A stretch of DNA of 64,000 bases from Parelaphostrongylus tenuis (Eukaryota > Nematoda > Chromadorea > Rhabditida > Metastrongylidae), in the NCBI GenBank assembly GCA_019055375.1, contig JAHQIW010000782.1:1-64000 (forward strand). Direction: 5' to 3'. This document shows, piece after piece, positions 1 to 12,400 of this stretch. Position 1 is the first letter of the stretch. Each line of letters starts with the position of its first letter. The position numbers and the translations under genes are program-made. The notes below the pieces were generated by a model, which worked only from the letters and a program-made list of their open reading frames with translations, searched no databases and was not told the DNA's origin.

Positions 1-1800
1 AATTTGGATAAATAGTATTAATCCAAAAAAAAAAAAAACGGCAGAGAGGAACGTCTCAAGATCACATATGATGTGAACAACTTTTAGGAGTGTTATTTTG
101 CTATAGGAGGCGGATTCTATCATCTGAAATAATTTAAGTATTACGCTCAAAACCGCGGCTTTCTTTCACTTTAAACTATTTCTGAGGAGATGTTATGCAT
201 TTTGCATTTATGCATGCAAGAGTGCATTTTTTTATTAGGGCTATACCACCAAATGTTTGAACAAGTCTGAATCTTTATATTCGTTTGCAGTCCGAAAATC
301 CACATGATGTGGCTAATCTTTCACTGTATACCAAATACTTTATCGGCATGAGCTTATACTTCTCCAATTACTTTCGTGAAAATTGCTCCAATTTCATATT
401 GTATACAAAATTGCTTCTTATGGAAGCCGTGAAACACTCGTCGTAGTCAACTCCAAATCGAGATAAACTAATAACTATTTGAAACCTTGTACGCTAATTG
501 GATAAAGTCGATGCTGAGAATCATCAAATACTTACAAACAGATCACCTACATCTATAGCGCTGGAAACTACACACAATTTTTAGTCAGCAGACAGTTAAA
601 ATGCCGTAATGGGGAAATTACATTTTCAACGGTATAGGTACTGCCAGCGTCAGCACATCTTTTTGTCCGAGAGATTCTCTGTATTTCAGACAATTTCCAT
701 TCAATATCATATCTTTCGCTTTGTAATTGCTGTTGTCATACAGATTCACAGCTTTATTGGAAGAAAGTGAATCGGAGTTAGGCTGACGTCACCCTTACCC
801 ATAGGGTTTCGCCTGCCAGGAGAGCGTAATGCAGAACACATTATCAAGCTTATGTGTAATCTTGAGAGAATGGCGCTGTTTAGGGACGACAGGTTCGGAT
901 AAGGTAGCAGTGATTGAATTAGCGCCCAAGCCCTCTAAAACGTTAATTGATCTTCTCTGCGAAACGACAAACTACATAATTTATTCTGACAATAGGGACG
1001 GCGATTACATGAGATGTGTCACGGTATAGATAATTAGCGTGAGGAATGCGAGGAACGAATAGATTGGCGAAACAAGTAGAGTACTCCCTCCCGTATGAAA
1101 GAGCCCCTAGCTGAGAAACTGAATACTAAGCAATATACTCCAGGCACACTTAGAATTAAACGATTTTCATGTATTTTGCGAGACCAATTGTCCATTAACC
1201 TCGGCATAGTTGGAATAATCAGTGGTTCCTTCCGTTACACAGTCGCGAGGTGTTAATCACAGTATTTGTTGAATTCAGTGATGCAGTACAATAATGCATA
1301 GTAATAATGCAACCCAGATAATACAATAATCGTACAGTAACCCACGTTTCGAAGAGGCTCGCCTTCTTCAAAGCTTTGAAAGGTCAAAAATCTGCAAATG
1401 AGGATCAAGAGTACCACGGTGGGATTACCGAGGTGATAGAGTTCCTCTTTCCAATCCAAAGTAAAAAAAGTTGCCCAGTTACAGACATTAAAACAGCTTA
1501 CTGGCATACAATTTTGAGATCACAGGCTTTCGAATGACATTAATCCCTTGGGGACGACGTTTAGCAGATGAGCTACACGATTGTTTTAAAGATATTCCTC
1601 GCTGCATAATATTTTCTTCTTAGATAGTTGCTGATCATTCAAAAGCTTAATCTCTATGATTTTAATGATTTGTTCAGTTTGGAAAAAAAACTTTCCATTA
1701 CGTTGCAGCAACGCTTTTAAAATTATGTATCACACTAAATTTTCTTCATCTGCTCTGTTGAAGCTTCGATATGGTTCTTCACTAAAGTCTTATCAGTCAT
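1..1800. other. No gene recognised; one short dispersed repeat
   Basis: I see no exon with matched splice sites and no recognisable domain here. The segment at about 1182-1243 (around 'tccattaacctcggca') matches a segment at about 63797-63858 in the same orientation, so at least that piece is a dispersed repeat. The open frames at 829-1029 (+) and 1253-1507 (-) show no family resemblance and no splice context, and I do not call them genes. Confidence 0.5.
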
Positions 1801-2270
1801 TGGATAGCTCAAATTTCTAGAAATTCGGGTACGATTGGTTTTTCAGAAAGTCATCACAGAACGCTGTAAGAGCGAAAAAAGATTGCATTTCATGTCCAAA
1901 TTGTTATCCAACCACTTGGAGGTTATAGGTGGCTCATTGGTAATAACAGATGAAGTTCATAAGTCAGAGATATCTTATCGTCACATGAGGAAAAGAATAT
2001 CACAATTAAACCTCCAAAGAGGTTTGATACAATGAATGATTACTTCTCTTGGATTGCTTCATTTTTCAGCGGTAATACCACGTAATTGCGGAAAAGTAAA
2101 CAAACTTTCAGCCCCTGTTGTGCATTTGTATCGCCTGTCTTGCGAGAGCGCAGCTTGAAATTGCATCTTCTACAACTGAACATTTCCAATAAAAGTCTAT
2201 GTGGAGCTATTTCTGATATGTAGCTCGTAAATGTAGGAAAAGAGCGCATTCAACACTGCATATGATGAAT
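1800..2270 (+). repeat. Dispersed repeat 'I', copy 1
   Basis: About 430 bp that recurs in inverted orientation at about 34690-35130. Matching blocks in order include 'agagcgaaaaaagattgca', the 'cataagtcagag...gaatatcac' stretch, 'ttcatttttcagcggta', and 'ttctacaactgaacat'. The match is diverged but collinear along its length. It lies just upstream of the Bel/Pao-like fragment, so it could be part of that element's non-coding sequence, but the second copy has no such neighbour. Confidence 0.55.
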
Positions 2271-2339
2271 CCAACAACAAAACAATTGCAGAATGTTCCT
2301 GTGTTATTGGACTCATAAGCCGAATTATCCTTTATTGAT

Positions 2340-3400
2340 GAAAAACTCGCTAAAGTGCTTCATCTACCACATTTGACGAGAGCAAACTACGTCTTAATAC
2401 ATTCGGCTCTCATAACGTCCAAGAATATATATCAAGAAAAGTCCCTCGATATATGTATGGGACGCGGACGGCCACCAACTCACACTATTCCTCTACACAC
2501 ACCAGGAATTACGAGGCCGTTCCATACACCAAAAATATGTCCAAAGGATATGAATTTCGTCTGCACAGACAATATTCACATCGATAACAATGAGAACGTG
2601 TCTTCGGTCCAACCCTCTATTCTAATCGGATGTGACCAACTATGGCTTTTAATAAGAAAAGATAAGCCCCATATTGATCTCCCTGCCTACATCATCTTCC
2701 TACGCGCCTCGGATACTTATGTACGGGAAAAAACAAAAATTCGTTACAAACACAACGAATGCAGAACGACAGCGTACTGTCACAAATGCAGTGGAAGGAA
2801 GAAGAAAAGGCGTGTCATAAGCAGAAGGATGATTACGAAATCAACAAAAGGGATAAATATTGGTTACTAAGCGTGCAAGTTAGCATTGCTCTCGCATACC
2901 ATGCCGAAAAGGAAGAGAAATTTGGTAAGTCTTGTAGAACACCCATAAGCAAATAATCAGACATATCACGAAGAACTGCTCGGATTCGAAGAACTACAGC
3001 CACCGAGCATGTCGAAAATCTGCAGCATAATCAAACTGTTGCCAAACACCAGAACTTAGCTCATAACACAGGAGTCCAAACATATACTCCCAAGAGAGCA
3101 ATTAAATCAAATATTCGACTCAAGAAGCCAAAACGTTACCAAAATTCTCGCCCTCTCTTACGAGTACTAATCTCACGTTTTTCAGGTTTTCTCATTGCAG
3201 TGCTCTTTCTAACTGTTCTGAACCTATGCGTAATCATGAATATGCATCATCGTTCGAATCTCCCACATGTACAGCGCATAGACAACGAATTACAACTCAT
3301 TTCACCATGTCACAGTGGTTATAAGGTTTCCGCAGACTTTATCCAAAATAGATTCAAATTCCATGCTCAAAACATAGTCTTAGAGAAGATAGTATAGTTC
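2340..3400 (+). mobile_element. Decayed Bel/Pao-type LTR retrotransposon fragment
   Basis: The open frame 2355-2870 (171 codons) contains PSILIGCDQLWLLI followed by PHIDLPAYIIF. This resembles the end of the aspartic protease region of nematode Bel/Pao elements, where an 'ILLGCDQLW...LPSG' block is typical. The frame then runs into a basic, non-matching tail. A second open stretch (3200-3397) with a hydrophobic start follows in another frame. No reverse transcriptase, RNase H or integrase motif is visible and no long terminal repeat pair was found. It is an old, internally deleted remnant. The family call rests on one motif block, so it is moderate; the 3' limit is a guess. Confidence 0.5.
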
Positions 3401-5185
3401 TAATCAGCGATCCAACAAAACCACGGCTTTCATGCAAGACCAGAACAACTGAAGAGTTCACTAAGAACTCTCAACGAATAGTGCGAGAAGCGGTTATTCT
3501 GCCACCATCATGTCTTCTCATTCGAAGACCAGTCAGTTCATGGTTCCTCTTGAACTAAACGACAGTCAGATGCACCAAGCACCTACACGATCAAACCCAA
3601 CAAGTTGGCCACCCGAGAAGACAAGCCAATGGTCTAAGTCTCCACCTGCACGCTACGATGAGCAAGATAATGAGTTCGAGTCCACGTCTCACTATTGAGC
3701 TCGTTGCTCCTCCATTCTTTGTCTTTTTTCCTTATCGTCCTATTACCGTGCCTTGTACCTCTCCCATCTGGTCGAACCTGGAACCTATTACACATATCAC
3801 CCTTCTCAGTTCTGTCTATAGCACCCATCACAATGTAGTCGTCCTTTCCTACCTTTCCTTGGTGACTCACGGTAAAGACATTGTTGTTCTGATGTGATTC
3901 TTCTCTAATAGCGGTGCATCGCTCGTCGCAGCAGGGCAATAACTAGTTGTGGTTACTTCCCCACCGGCGACGTTGCAACCATACTCGTTGTGCACGCCTC
4001 GCGCACTGGGGCTATGCGACCCGTGCTTGCCATATATCATATACTCACCTAACGGGGGCGTCCGCCAGTGTGAAAATTCAGGGGATATACATAACGCTCA
4101 AAGGCTTCGCCGCCTAGCAGTGCACCGTAGCCAACAGCCAGCCATTTCAGCATCTCATTATAGTCACATTAAAATCTTACTGTCATTCCTCTATCGATGA
4201 ATCATGGCTATCATTGCTCATTACTCCGTCCCCTAGCTTCTTCGGCTTGGGCAGTGTAGACAACATTTTCCATAAGATGACGTAAGTTGTCTACCCTTTC
4301 TCAAGTGTAAATCACTAATTTGTATTGTTATACTTGATTCGTGTATTCTAATTTCACAAGTCTTGTATATGCATCGGAAAAGGGTTGAACTTTTAATGCA
4401 CTTTCGATCATGTTTACATTAAGTGCTGGAACACTCTCTGACTAGCGTGACATAAATGACCTTTGTTTGTACTTTTGAATTAGTCAGGCAATCTAGCTTA
4501 TTTTGGTATCTGACATTTTCACGTGACCCAATTGTGAACGTATGCTCTTTAATCTTATTCTGGAGTCTCCAACCTTAGCTTTGCCTTTGTTTTACTTTAA
4601 CTTTAACCCGTCCTTTGGTGAAATGTATATAAATGGTTTAAAGTCAATTCTAGGCTTCCACTTGGACTTGCTTCTGCTTCCTCTTCGACCTCCTCTCCTG
4701 TTGTTTACGCTAATTGTGACCTCACTATGTCATTATTATAAAGATAATCGATAGTCCAAGACAAGGAGTCTGGCACAGAAGGAGCTAATAGAAGTTCCGC
4801 GTGCCTTAAACAACTTTAACAGCTCAGTATAACTACCGAACTGCCTCTGCTGCATTTGGGGTTTCCTTCTTGTTCGAAAAACTTTTTCGTTTCTTAAATC
4901 ACTTTCATCCGTCACTGATTGCTATACACGCTCATATGCTTTTGTAGGATATGCAGCTGTTATAAGCGGAAAAAATGCTAGTTTATTGCGCAATCTTGCT
5001 GTGTCTGACACTCAGTCAGTTGTGATAAGTCTTCCAAAAAACATTACATTACAATTTCTCAAGATTTAGTATTTCTCTTCATATACAACACCAAAGCCAC
5101 CACATTGGCTGAAAGTCAAAAAACAGTGTAATTTTTCTTTCGTTTTAGTGTTTCTTAAGACGCCTTTCAAATTCCAATAAGCCTG
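3400..5185. other. No recognisable feature
   Basis: Short overlapping frames occur on both strands around 3510-3939, but none has a domain or splice context. A small inverted repeat ('gtagacaac' / 'gttgtctac') lies at about 4257-4300. I see nothing else that I can name. Confidence 0.4.
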
Positions 5186-5189
5186 ATTG

Positions 5190-5330
5190 TTATTTTAGCC
5201 ACGCTTGAGGCCCGTTATGGGCACTCATACAGTGCGATACACGTGTTTCGGCCTTCCAGCTGCACAGTTACTTTTCGTGTAGTCAGTTCCTTGCCGAACT
5301 AGCCCTTAGGTAGAGTCGACGGAGAACGTT
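5190..5330 (+). repeat. Foldback family H, arm fragment
   Basis: Contains 'gttatgggcactcatacag' and 'cgtgtttcggccttccagc', the signature of a repeat also seen at 7965-8135, 18000-18110, 18265-18450, 18965-19095, 25305-25905 and 37985-38110. Only one arm is visible here. Confidence 0.55.
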
Positions 5331-5334
5331 GTAC

Positions 5335-7700
5335 ACGCGCCGTTAAGTGATAAAATCAGCGAAATGTGTGATGCGATTAGATGAGGTGATAAAAGCGCTC
5401 ACCGACGAAATACGCTTTGTGTTTTGGACTGTTGTATGAGAACCATCCTATTCATCGTTAACTTCCGTACGCCAATTTTATCAGCCTAATGCTGTAAGCA
5501 AATGGTAAACAAATGTTAAGATAAGAGCTGAAAGACTATGTGAAGTCAGAAGTGCTCTCGCACCGATGTCAGAGGATCATGCGGGAAAGCCTTATCATTG
5601 AGTCAATGCTGTATTGCTGATTTCTCTAATATGTGACTTATTAGAAGCAGTGACAAACAGAAGCTCAAAAGATAACGATATTCGCCAAATATCGTCATCC
5701 TAAAACAATAGTCGTCGTCGTTCAATTTTCTTACTTCATAATTAGTTCCAGTAAGTCAAACACCGTACGACAGATCACCGAGGCACCCGTTTTCCTATCA
5801 TCCGGTATGTGATCTGGTTCTACCACGGGTCAATGCCGTATACAATTGTTATTCTTAATACCAGACAGTTCACCTAGAAGGCACTCGCTTCGAGCTCGCT
5901 TCGTTAGAGGTGTGGTGAATATGTGGGACGAAAGAAATGATCACTAAGAAGAATGGCATCATAACAATGATTTTATATAGTGATTCGAAAGTACTGCTAA
6001 GTTGTTCTATTTGAAAAACCATTCACAAATATGCATACACTCATATAGAGACATGAATATGCAGGGACACACAGATAAATGCACATATACGTAAATAATT
6101 GTGAATTTAAAATAATTATAAATGTGAAAAAACCACAATTTAGGAGAGAAAACGCTTTGCGAAAAACAGCTATAGCAGAATCTGCGCCAGAAATATTTGA
6201 AAGACACTGTGTTTTAATATGTTTCCATCATCACATTGTTGCCTGATTTTGTACAGTCCGACATTACATATAGTGCGGGACCCCAACTCTCTTCACATTC
6301 CACTCAACTCGTTTCCTTTCTTCCACTTCAATTCTGAGATTTGCATATGAGTTAGGCTCGACTGTGTTTGCAATTTTAGTCTTTTTTTTTTCAAAGATGC
6401 CCTTGATTGTTAGTGTAGTCTCCCTCTCTTCTCATAATTTATCTCCCTCTTCTCTCTTGGTTGAGTCTCTTTTTGAGGTCGAATTAAGTGATTCCAGCAG
6501 GAATCCATGGATAGCCTTGCCAAAGAGGAAAAGGAAAATGATCGGCTACTGTTGATTTGCTCGGTCTTGTAATCACAAAAGCCAAAGAAGCAGAGCAACA
6601 TTAGTCAGAACTTTGGCATGCTGTAAGCTGTAAATGTAATATAAAATTCTGATTATAGTTCCACCGCTTAGTAGGGCTGAGAGAAGAGAACTTGAGGATA
6701 AATGGACATTAGCAGAAAAAAAAACAGCATCAGTAAAGCAGTTGCGAAATGTTCGAAGAGGGGTGAACCAATATGAAATATTAAGAGGGTTGAAAAGCTC
6801 AGGAAGGTTATGAGCACGATAAGGTCAATTGGTGTTGATTTTCAGGAAGTGCCCGATGAAACCTCAAGGAGCTAATTATCGATGAAGACAAGAGATTCTT
6901 GGATTGGGAATTGATCCCGCACACATTGAGCCCTGCAAGCAGATGAATCAGAAGAACAGTTGAACTGCAATTTCAGATATTTAGATAAGCTGTCGTCGCG
7001 CATCTGTCCAACAGTTGCTTCGGAGAAAAAAATAATAGTTGTTGTTGTTTCGTCATAAGATGTCTATACATGAGGTTTATCTCGGCATTGTCTATACTGT
7101 TATGGCAACTCACGATGCTATTTACTTCTATCGTACAAGAGATACTGTGGAAGCGGGAAGCTATTGTCGTATTTATTGCGACGATTTAAAGTTGGAGGGC
7201 CGAACCGGTGGACGTTTGCAAACACCGACATATGCCGAGTGAACACCACAAACTGTTGCAAAATCAAAGGTAAAGGAAATACGGCAACTTTGTCCTTGAT
7301 TTTTCGTAAACTGGAGCCACACGACGCTATTGCAGTTACTCTATTGCATTTGCAAGCTTCAAATGAAGAATGGTATCGATATTGTTGGGCCTGTTTCGGT
7401 GTGTTTACATTGCAGCAAGCTGTTCCGTAAGGTGTGAGATGTCCTCTGACAGTTGGATTGACCGAAGATGTTCCGTTGTCATCTTATATGAAGGAAAATG
7501 AGAAGATGAGCAACTGAGGTGCTCTGGTATCGGTCAGACTGAAGCGATGGCCATCCCAAATGGAAGTGCACCATGGAGGAAGCCGTAAAGTGTTATCAGT
7601 ACTTGATGTATCTTTATGTACGATGCCTTTTGCCTGATGCAATCTCTTTCGGGTGAGAACCCCGTTACATATAGGAATCGTCGACGAGCAGATCACAATA
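5335..7700. other. No gene recognised; pyrimidine-rich tract
   Basis: A C/T-rich stretch lies at about 6280-6480 on the plus strand. Overlapping frames at 7039-7430 (+) and 7484-7732 (-) show no family resemblance or splice logic. Nothing else could be supported. Confidence 0.4.
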
Positions 7701-7702
7701 CC

Positions 7703-7960
7703 GCGTGTAAAGTGAAAATTCACTTCACACACGGTAGAGATAAGATATCACTGCATGTCCAGTGACATGATTCCCGGCCATTGCATTGATGTCGGTCGAT
7801 TGCTCCAGGCTGGTATTTTTCATAATGATACCCTCAGAAAAATTATACCAGCCTTGAGCAGTCGACCGCTAATCACTGCACTGTCCTGTGGTTATGTCAG
7901 TGGACATGCAGTGATATTTTATCACTATTTTGTCTGAAGTGAATTTTCACTTTACACGCG
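7703..7960. repeat. Foldback (MITE-like) element G, 258 bp
   Basis: Both ends carry the same sequence in opposite orientation: 'gcgtgtaaagtgaaaattca' at the left and its reverse complement at 7941-7960. The inverted arms continue inward for over 100 bp each (tatcactgcatgtcc... matched by ...ggacatgcagtgata). At the centre a second perfect-looking hairpin pairs 'ggtcgattgctccaggctgg' with 'accagccttgagcagtcgacc'-type sequence. There is no open frame, as expected for a non-autonomous element. Confidence 0.8.
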
Positions 7961-7964
7961 CAGT

Positions 7965-8135
7965 GTAACAAGTTCGCCAACAATTCTTTTATGCAAAGGG
8001 GTTTTTCCCCGGAAGAGATTGGCTCAGACGAAGAGCTACAAAGCTTCACTACCATTTGTGCAACTGACCAGGCTGTAAGGCCGGAGCCCGTGCATTGCAC
8101 CGTATAAGTGCCTATGAAAGGCCTCACGAAATGCT
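7965..8135 (-). repeat. Foldback family H, arm fragment
   Basis: Reverse complement carries the family H order: a 'tttcgtgaggcctttcata' type start, 'ggcacttatacggtgcaat', then 'ggctccggccttacagcct'. It directly abuts foldback G, so G may have inserted into or beside an H element. Confidence 0.5.
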
Positions 8136-8139
8136 CAGG

Positions 8140-9340
8140 AAAAAAGAAACCAACTGTCTGATTATATTGTTATGAGCGAGGTTTGGAAAAAACTGTCGAT
8201 TATGAAAGCTAGTGTTACAAAACAGTTTGAAAATGTGTTCGATTTCGGGAAGATGTGGTTTTTTCTTGTTGAAAAAACAGTTGTTTTCTTGACGCTTGTG
8301 TGTGCTTTGTCAAAAAAAAAAGGCCGTAGAGACCTCCACGGAATCTCGTTGGTGAGATTTCGTCATTTAGTAGTGATAATAACCTCCTAAAACCTAAATT
8401 CACCAAATGATCTCCTACATTTCCACTTCTTGTGCGTACGCCGTAGAAAATCCCTGGTGCTTGAAATGACCTTCGAATATATATGCCCTATACGGTTCCC
8501 AAGCGGTTAACCCTTTCGGTTCCACGCTGATATATGGGCTTGGCTTGCGACGCGGTCGCCGGGTGGGCTACTTGTTAAATTGCCTTTCCAGAGGGCATTT
8601 TTGTCGAACTTCTCGAGCGCTTTTTAGGGATTTTTTCTAATGTTTCTATTGAGGAGTAGATCATTGACCACAAAACAATAGCCCGATGGGCTAAAAGTGA
8701 TGGCTAGTATTCCATGTAGTGATGACGATGAACTGGCGAAGGGGCACATCAAAACGCGCGCCAATCCAGATTCCTTCGGGCGCATAGCGGCAATCGGTGT
8801 ATCGTACGTGGTACACGTGGAAGCGAAATGGTCAATCAAATTGCAGAAGAATCTACTATACCCGTCGGATAGTGTCATATCCATGGACGAGTTTTCCTAT
8901 GCGGACGAGTTCGACCTAACGTGGTGCATTCTTTTCGCACTTCTAAGACATAAATCATCTGTTATAGTTTATATAAGCTTTTTAAAGTACTTTTGAGGTC
9001 ATTCATGTATTCATTCGTGACCCAGTGGTCTGTTTGTTTCCTGAATTACTGGGAAATCCCTTTACTCCTTTCCTTAATCCTTCATTTTTCTGAACCTTTC
9101 TTATTACGCTTTCATTCTTTCTTTTCTTTCTCTTTTTCTCTAATCCTTCTCTTCTCTCTTTTCTTTCTTGTCTTCGTTTTTTCTTATTGCAAACTTCTGC
9201 TGTGATGTGTGAATTTCTAGTAAGTGGCATCTTTACACCTTTTATCCGAAGGCTAAGCGAATCGATTTGATTGATCTAATCGATTTAAGTGATTTCTTTC
9301 AAAGAGAATTTGGTTTTTCTAAGCATGACTAACTATTTTT
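8140..9340. other. Unassigned; open frame and pyrimidine-rich tract
   Basis: The frame 8697-8996 (+) encodes a mildly acidic peptide that I do not recognise; there is no clear splice context. From about 9060 to 9215 the plus strand is almost purely C/T. This is the region just upstream of the METTL9 5' exon, so promoter sequence could be here, but no specific element is recognisable. Confidence 0.35.
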
Positions 9341-9350
9341 TTTCTTGCAG
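9338..9350 (+). promoter_or_regulatory. Splice or trans-splice acceptor of METTL9 exon 1
   Basis: The sequence tttttcttgcag precedes the first METTL9 coding exon by 51 bp of open sequence before the first ATG. In nematodes such a site upstream of the start codon commonly accepts a spliced leader. Trans-splicing is inferred; it could instead be an ordinary acceptor after an unseen upstream exon. Confidence 0.45.
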
Positions 9351-9401
9351 TGTTTTTCTTTTGAAGGTTTTCTCCCACAGAGAGTTCTCTTAGCGTTTCA
9401 T

Positions 9402-12400
9402 ATGCGTCTTTATCGACGATTTTCTTCATCATTTCTCGTTCGAGAGATGGTAGAGGAACGAGTTTCGTGCGAAGATCGATCGTCGTGGTATCGCCTCAAG
9501 GTACACGATGGTTCTTGTCTTGTTTTTTGTTCGGCCTTTTCAAAATTTGCATTTCGTTTGTCGTTGAGGATTACTTGGTGATATAGGACGGTCGCTTATG
9601 GCGCGGTGGTTAGAGGTGCTCTGCGTCGCACACGAGGTCGATGGTTCGATCTCGCGCTCATGGCTCACCAAGCCATTCATCCATCCGGAGTCGATAAATC
9701 GGTTCCAGATTGGTGCCAGACTTGTCTGGAAGGATAAGCAGCATTGACTCAGTTCAGCGGGAGGCCACTGCGAGTCATTGTAAAGGCCAGATGTGCATTC
9801 AATCACCTCAAGCGAAGTTAAAAATTGAAGTCAAATGCATGGCGCATCCCTCATGGATTGATCAACGCCGAGAGCTTTATCCTTTTATGAGCTTTATAGG
9901 ACAGTCTTCCATATAGGCGATATATTTGCGCAGATCGTCATAAATTGCCTGGATCATTGTCCTGGCGAGCGCCCGTGTCGCAGTGATTAGAGAAGAGGTG
10001 CTCTGCGACGCACGCGTGGTCGGTCAATCGATGGGCAGGGTTCGCTTCCTGCTCCACCACTTGACGTTCCTTCCATTCGTCAGGAGTCAAGAAAGCGCTG
10101 CTGCACTTGTCTGGGGGAACAGCACTGACTTGATACATCGGTAGAGCACCGCGAATCATTGTAAAGGCCATACAAATTCGGATGATGCTGCGAATGGAAT
10201 CGAATGCATGTTGCATCCTTTGAGGATTGATCACACCAAGGGCTTTGGCCTTTTGTCCTTTCACTGTACTGCCGCCAACGGTTTTTAGAATTGAAGAAAA
10301 TCGTAAGTTAAGAATACATCATTTACCAAAGACGGTGGAGCATTTTCGAAGGCTCTTCTCGACTGAAATATCTTTTTATAGCAATTTTGTACTACACTAA
10401 CGACGGCATCGGTGATTTTCGTCGGAGCAGCGGCATCAGCGATGGCACATCCTGAGAGCAGACACTACTTCCTGTTCGTTGAGATCCTGCATCTTCCACA
10501 GCTTCGATGGCGTAAAGGCAAACCTTGCCGAATTCTTAAGAAAGAAAGGTTGTTTCCTTTTGGAAAGTTAACAAGAAATTCTCCGGACTTTATCGTTTCT
10601 AGATGAACAAATAGAATTCCTTCTAGTTTAACCGCTTTTTGCGGGTGGTATGACATTACAAATAAGCCACTGATGTGGAGTGATGTGGAAATCATTTGCG
10701 TCAAGCGAGATCTGAACTCGCATTACACCCAATCCGGTAGCGAGAACTCTATCCCTTGCACCACTAAGGCCCGTTTTGACACCACTCTCTCTACGCTAAA
10801 ACTCCGGACTTATAACTTGCTCATTTTTCATGCATTTAGGTTTTTATTTCTACTATCGGTTAGAGCAGCTTTTTGTGGTTGTTTCGATATATAACACTTG
10901 TACATTTGTTTTAAGATGGATTTTTCATGGGAGCAATAGCGATTGTTGTTGCTACATGAGTATCGTTGAGTGCCAAAGTAGCACTTGAACCCAAGCGATA
11001 CTCTTGTAGCATCAACAGTAATTTTTCCTCTCGGGACAATTCCTTTCGAAAAGAAATGTTTAGGTGTTGTAGGTCAAAACAATCGCAAGAAGCTGCTCTA
11101 AACGATAGGAAAAAGGAAAACTTGGATGCATTGAAAGTGATCAACAAGAACGAAGAAGATCGCAGACCTTGTCAACCAAAAAAACGGAGAAGAATGTTTA
11201 GACTTCATTGACTCTTGTCTAGATTCTCAAGGCTCAAATGAGGAGCGGTTTAAATGGATCAAGAAAGTTTTCCAGCGTTAATCAGTCCCCGATGAATGCG
11301 CAATGCATCCAACATCGTATAGCTTCGTTTGAAGTGATTGAATCCATATTCTAGCCTACTCGCGGTGGCTTAGCGATCACTCAAGTCAGTGCTACTATTC
11401 TCTTAGACAAGTCGTACCAGTTCACCGATTCCGGAGTTATGAAAGGCTTGGTGAGCTTTGCGCATGGGACCGTACCAGTGACCGATCACGTGTGTGCCGC
11501 AGACACCTCTTACTACTGCGTCACATGGGCCTGTGACCTGTGGGATGTTTGTTTGAGGATCTAAGATGTAATTGGTCGTCATCAGATGCGGAAATGAAAG
11601 CATATGGATTTGTTTATGATATAAATCATTTGATATTCAGGCGAGAATTCTCATCAACCACTTCTTTCAATAGTTTTGAAGAGGACTGTGGTACTATTGA
11701 AGAATGGCTTGCTAATTCAAAGTACATGAAGGGCAAAGCATAAAGCTCTCGGCGTTCATCAATTCTTGAGGGATACGTCAGGCGTTCGTCTTCAATTTTC
11801 ATCTTGGTTTGAGGCAAATGAATGCCTATCCGGCCCTTGCAATGACTCGCCATGGCCTTCCGCTGTATCGAGTCAGTGCTGCTTATCCTCCCACACAATT
11901 CTGGGACTAATCTGGTACCAATTCACTGAACCCGGAAGTATGGGATGGCTCAGTGAGCCATGAGCGCGAGATCGAACTATCGACCTTGTGTGCGACACAG
12001 AGCACCATTAACCACTGCGCCACATGCGCCTCTCCCAAGCACCATAGTAGACCTAGAAAAGGCTTAAAATATGTTGCCACTATGTGAATTATTATATGAC
12101 AAACTGTCTTCTTCTTCAGATAAACTTTTGCATGTTTGAATTTCTCTTTTCAAAAAAATGATAAGCGCCTCGGCGTTCATGCCTTCCTTGGAGCCGCTCA
12201 TAGTTGTCACGTACTATGAAGAAGGCTTTTTTGTGTGTTTTTGTCTTTTATTCGTTATCCCATCGTCAACAGCGCACTGGACGCAATGGTTAGAGGGGCT
12301 CTGCGTCGCACACTAGGTCAGTGGTTCGATCTTACGCTCATGCCCACCAAGCCATCATTTCTTCCGGGAGAGGTCAATTGGTGCTAGATTGGTCCCAGAC

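Noticed and set aside
829..1029. 66-codon plus-strand frame
   Set aside because: No splice context, no homology, and length expected by chance.
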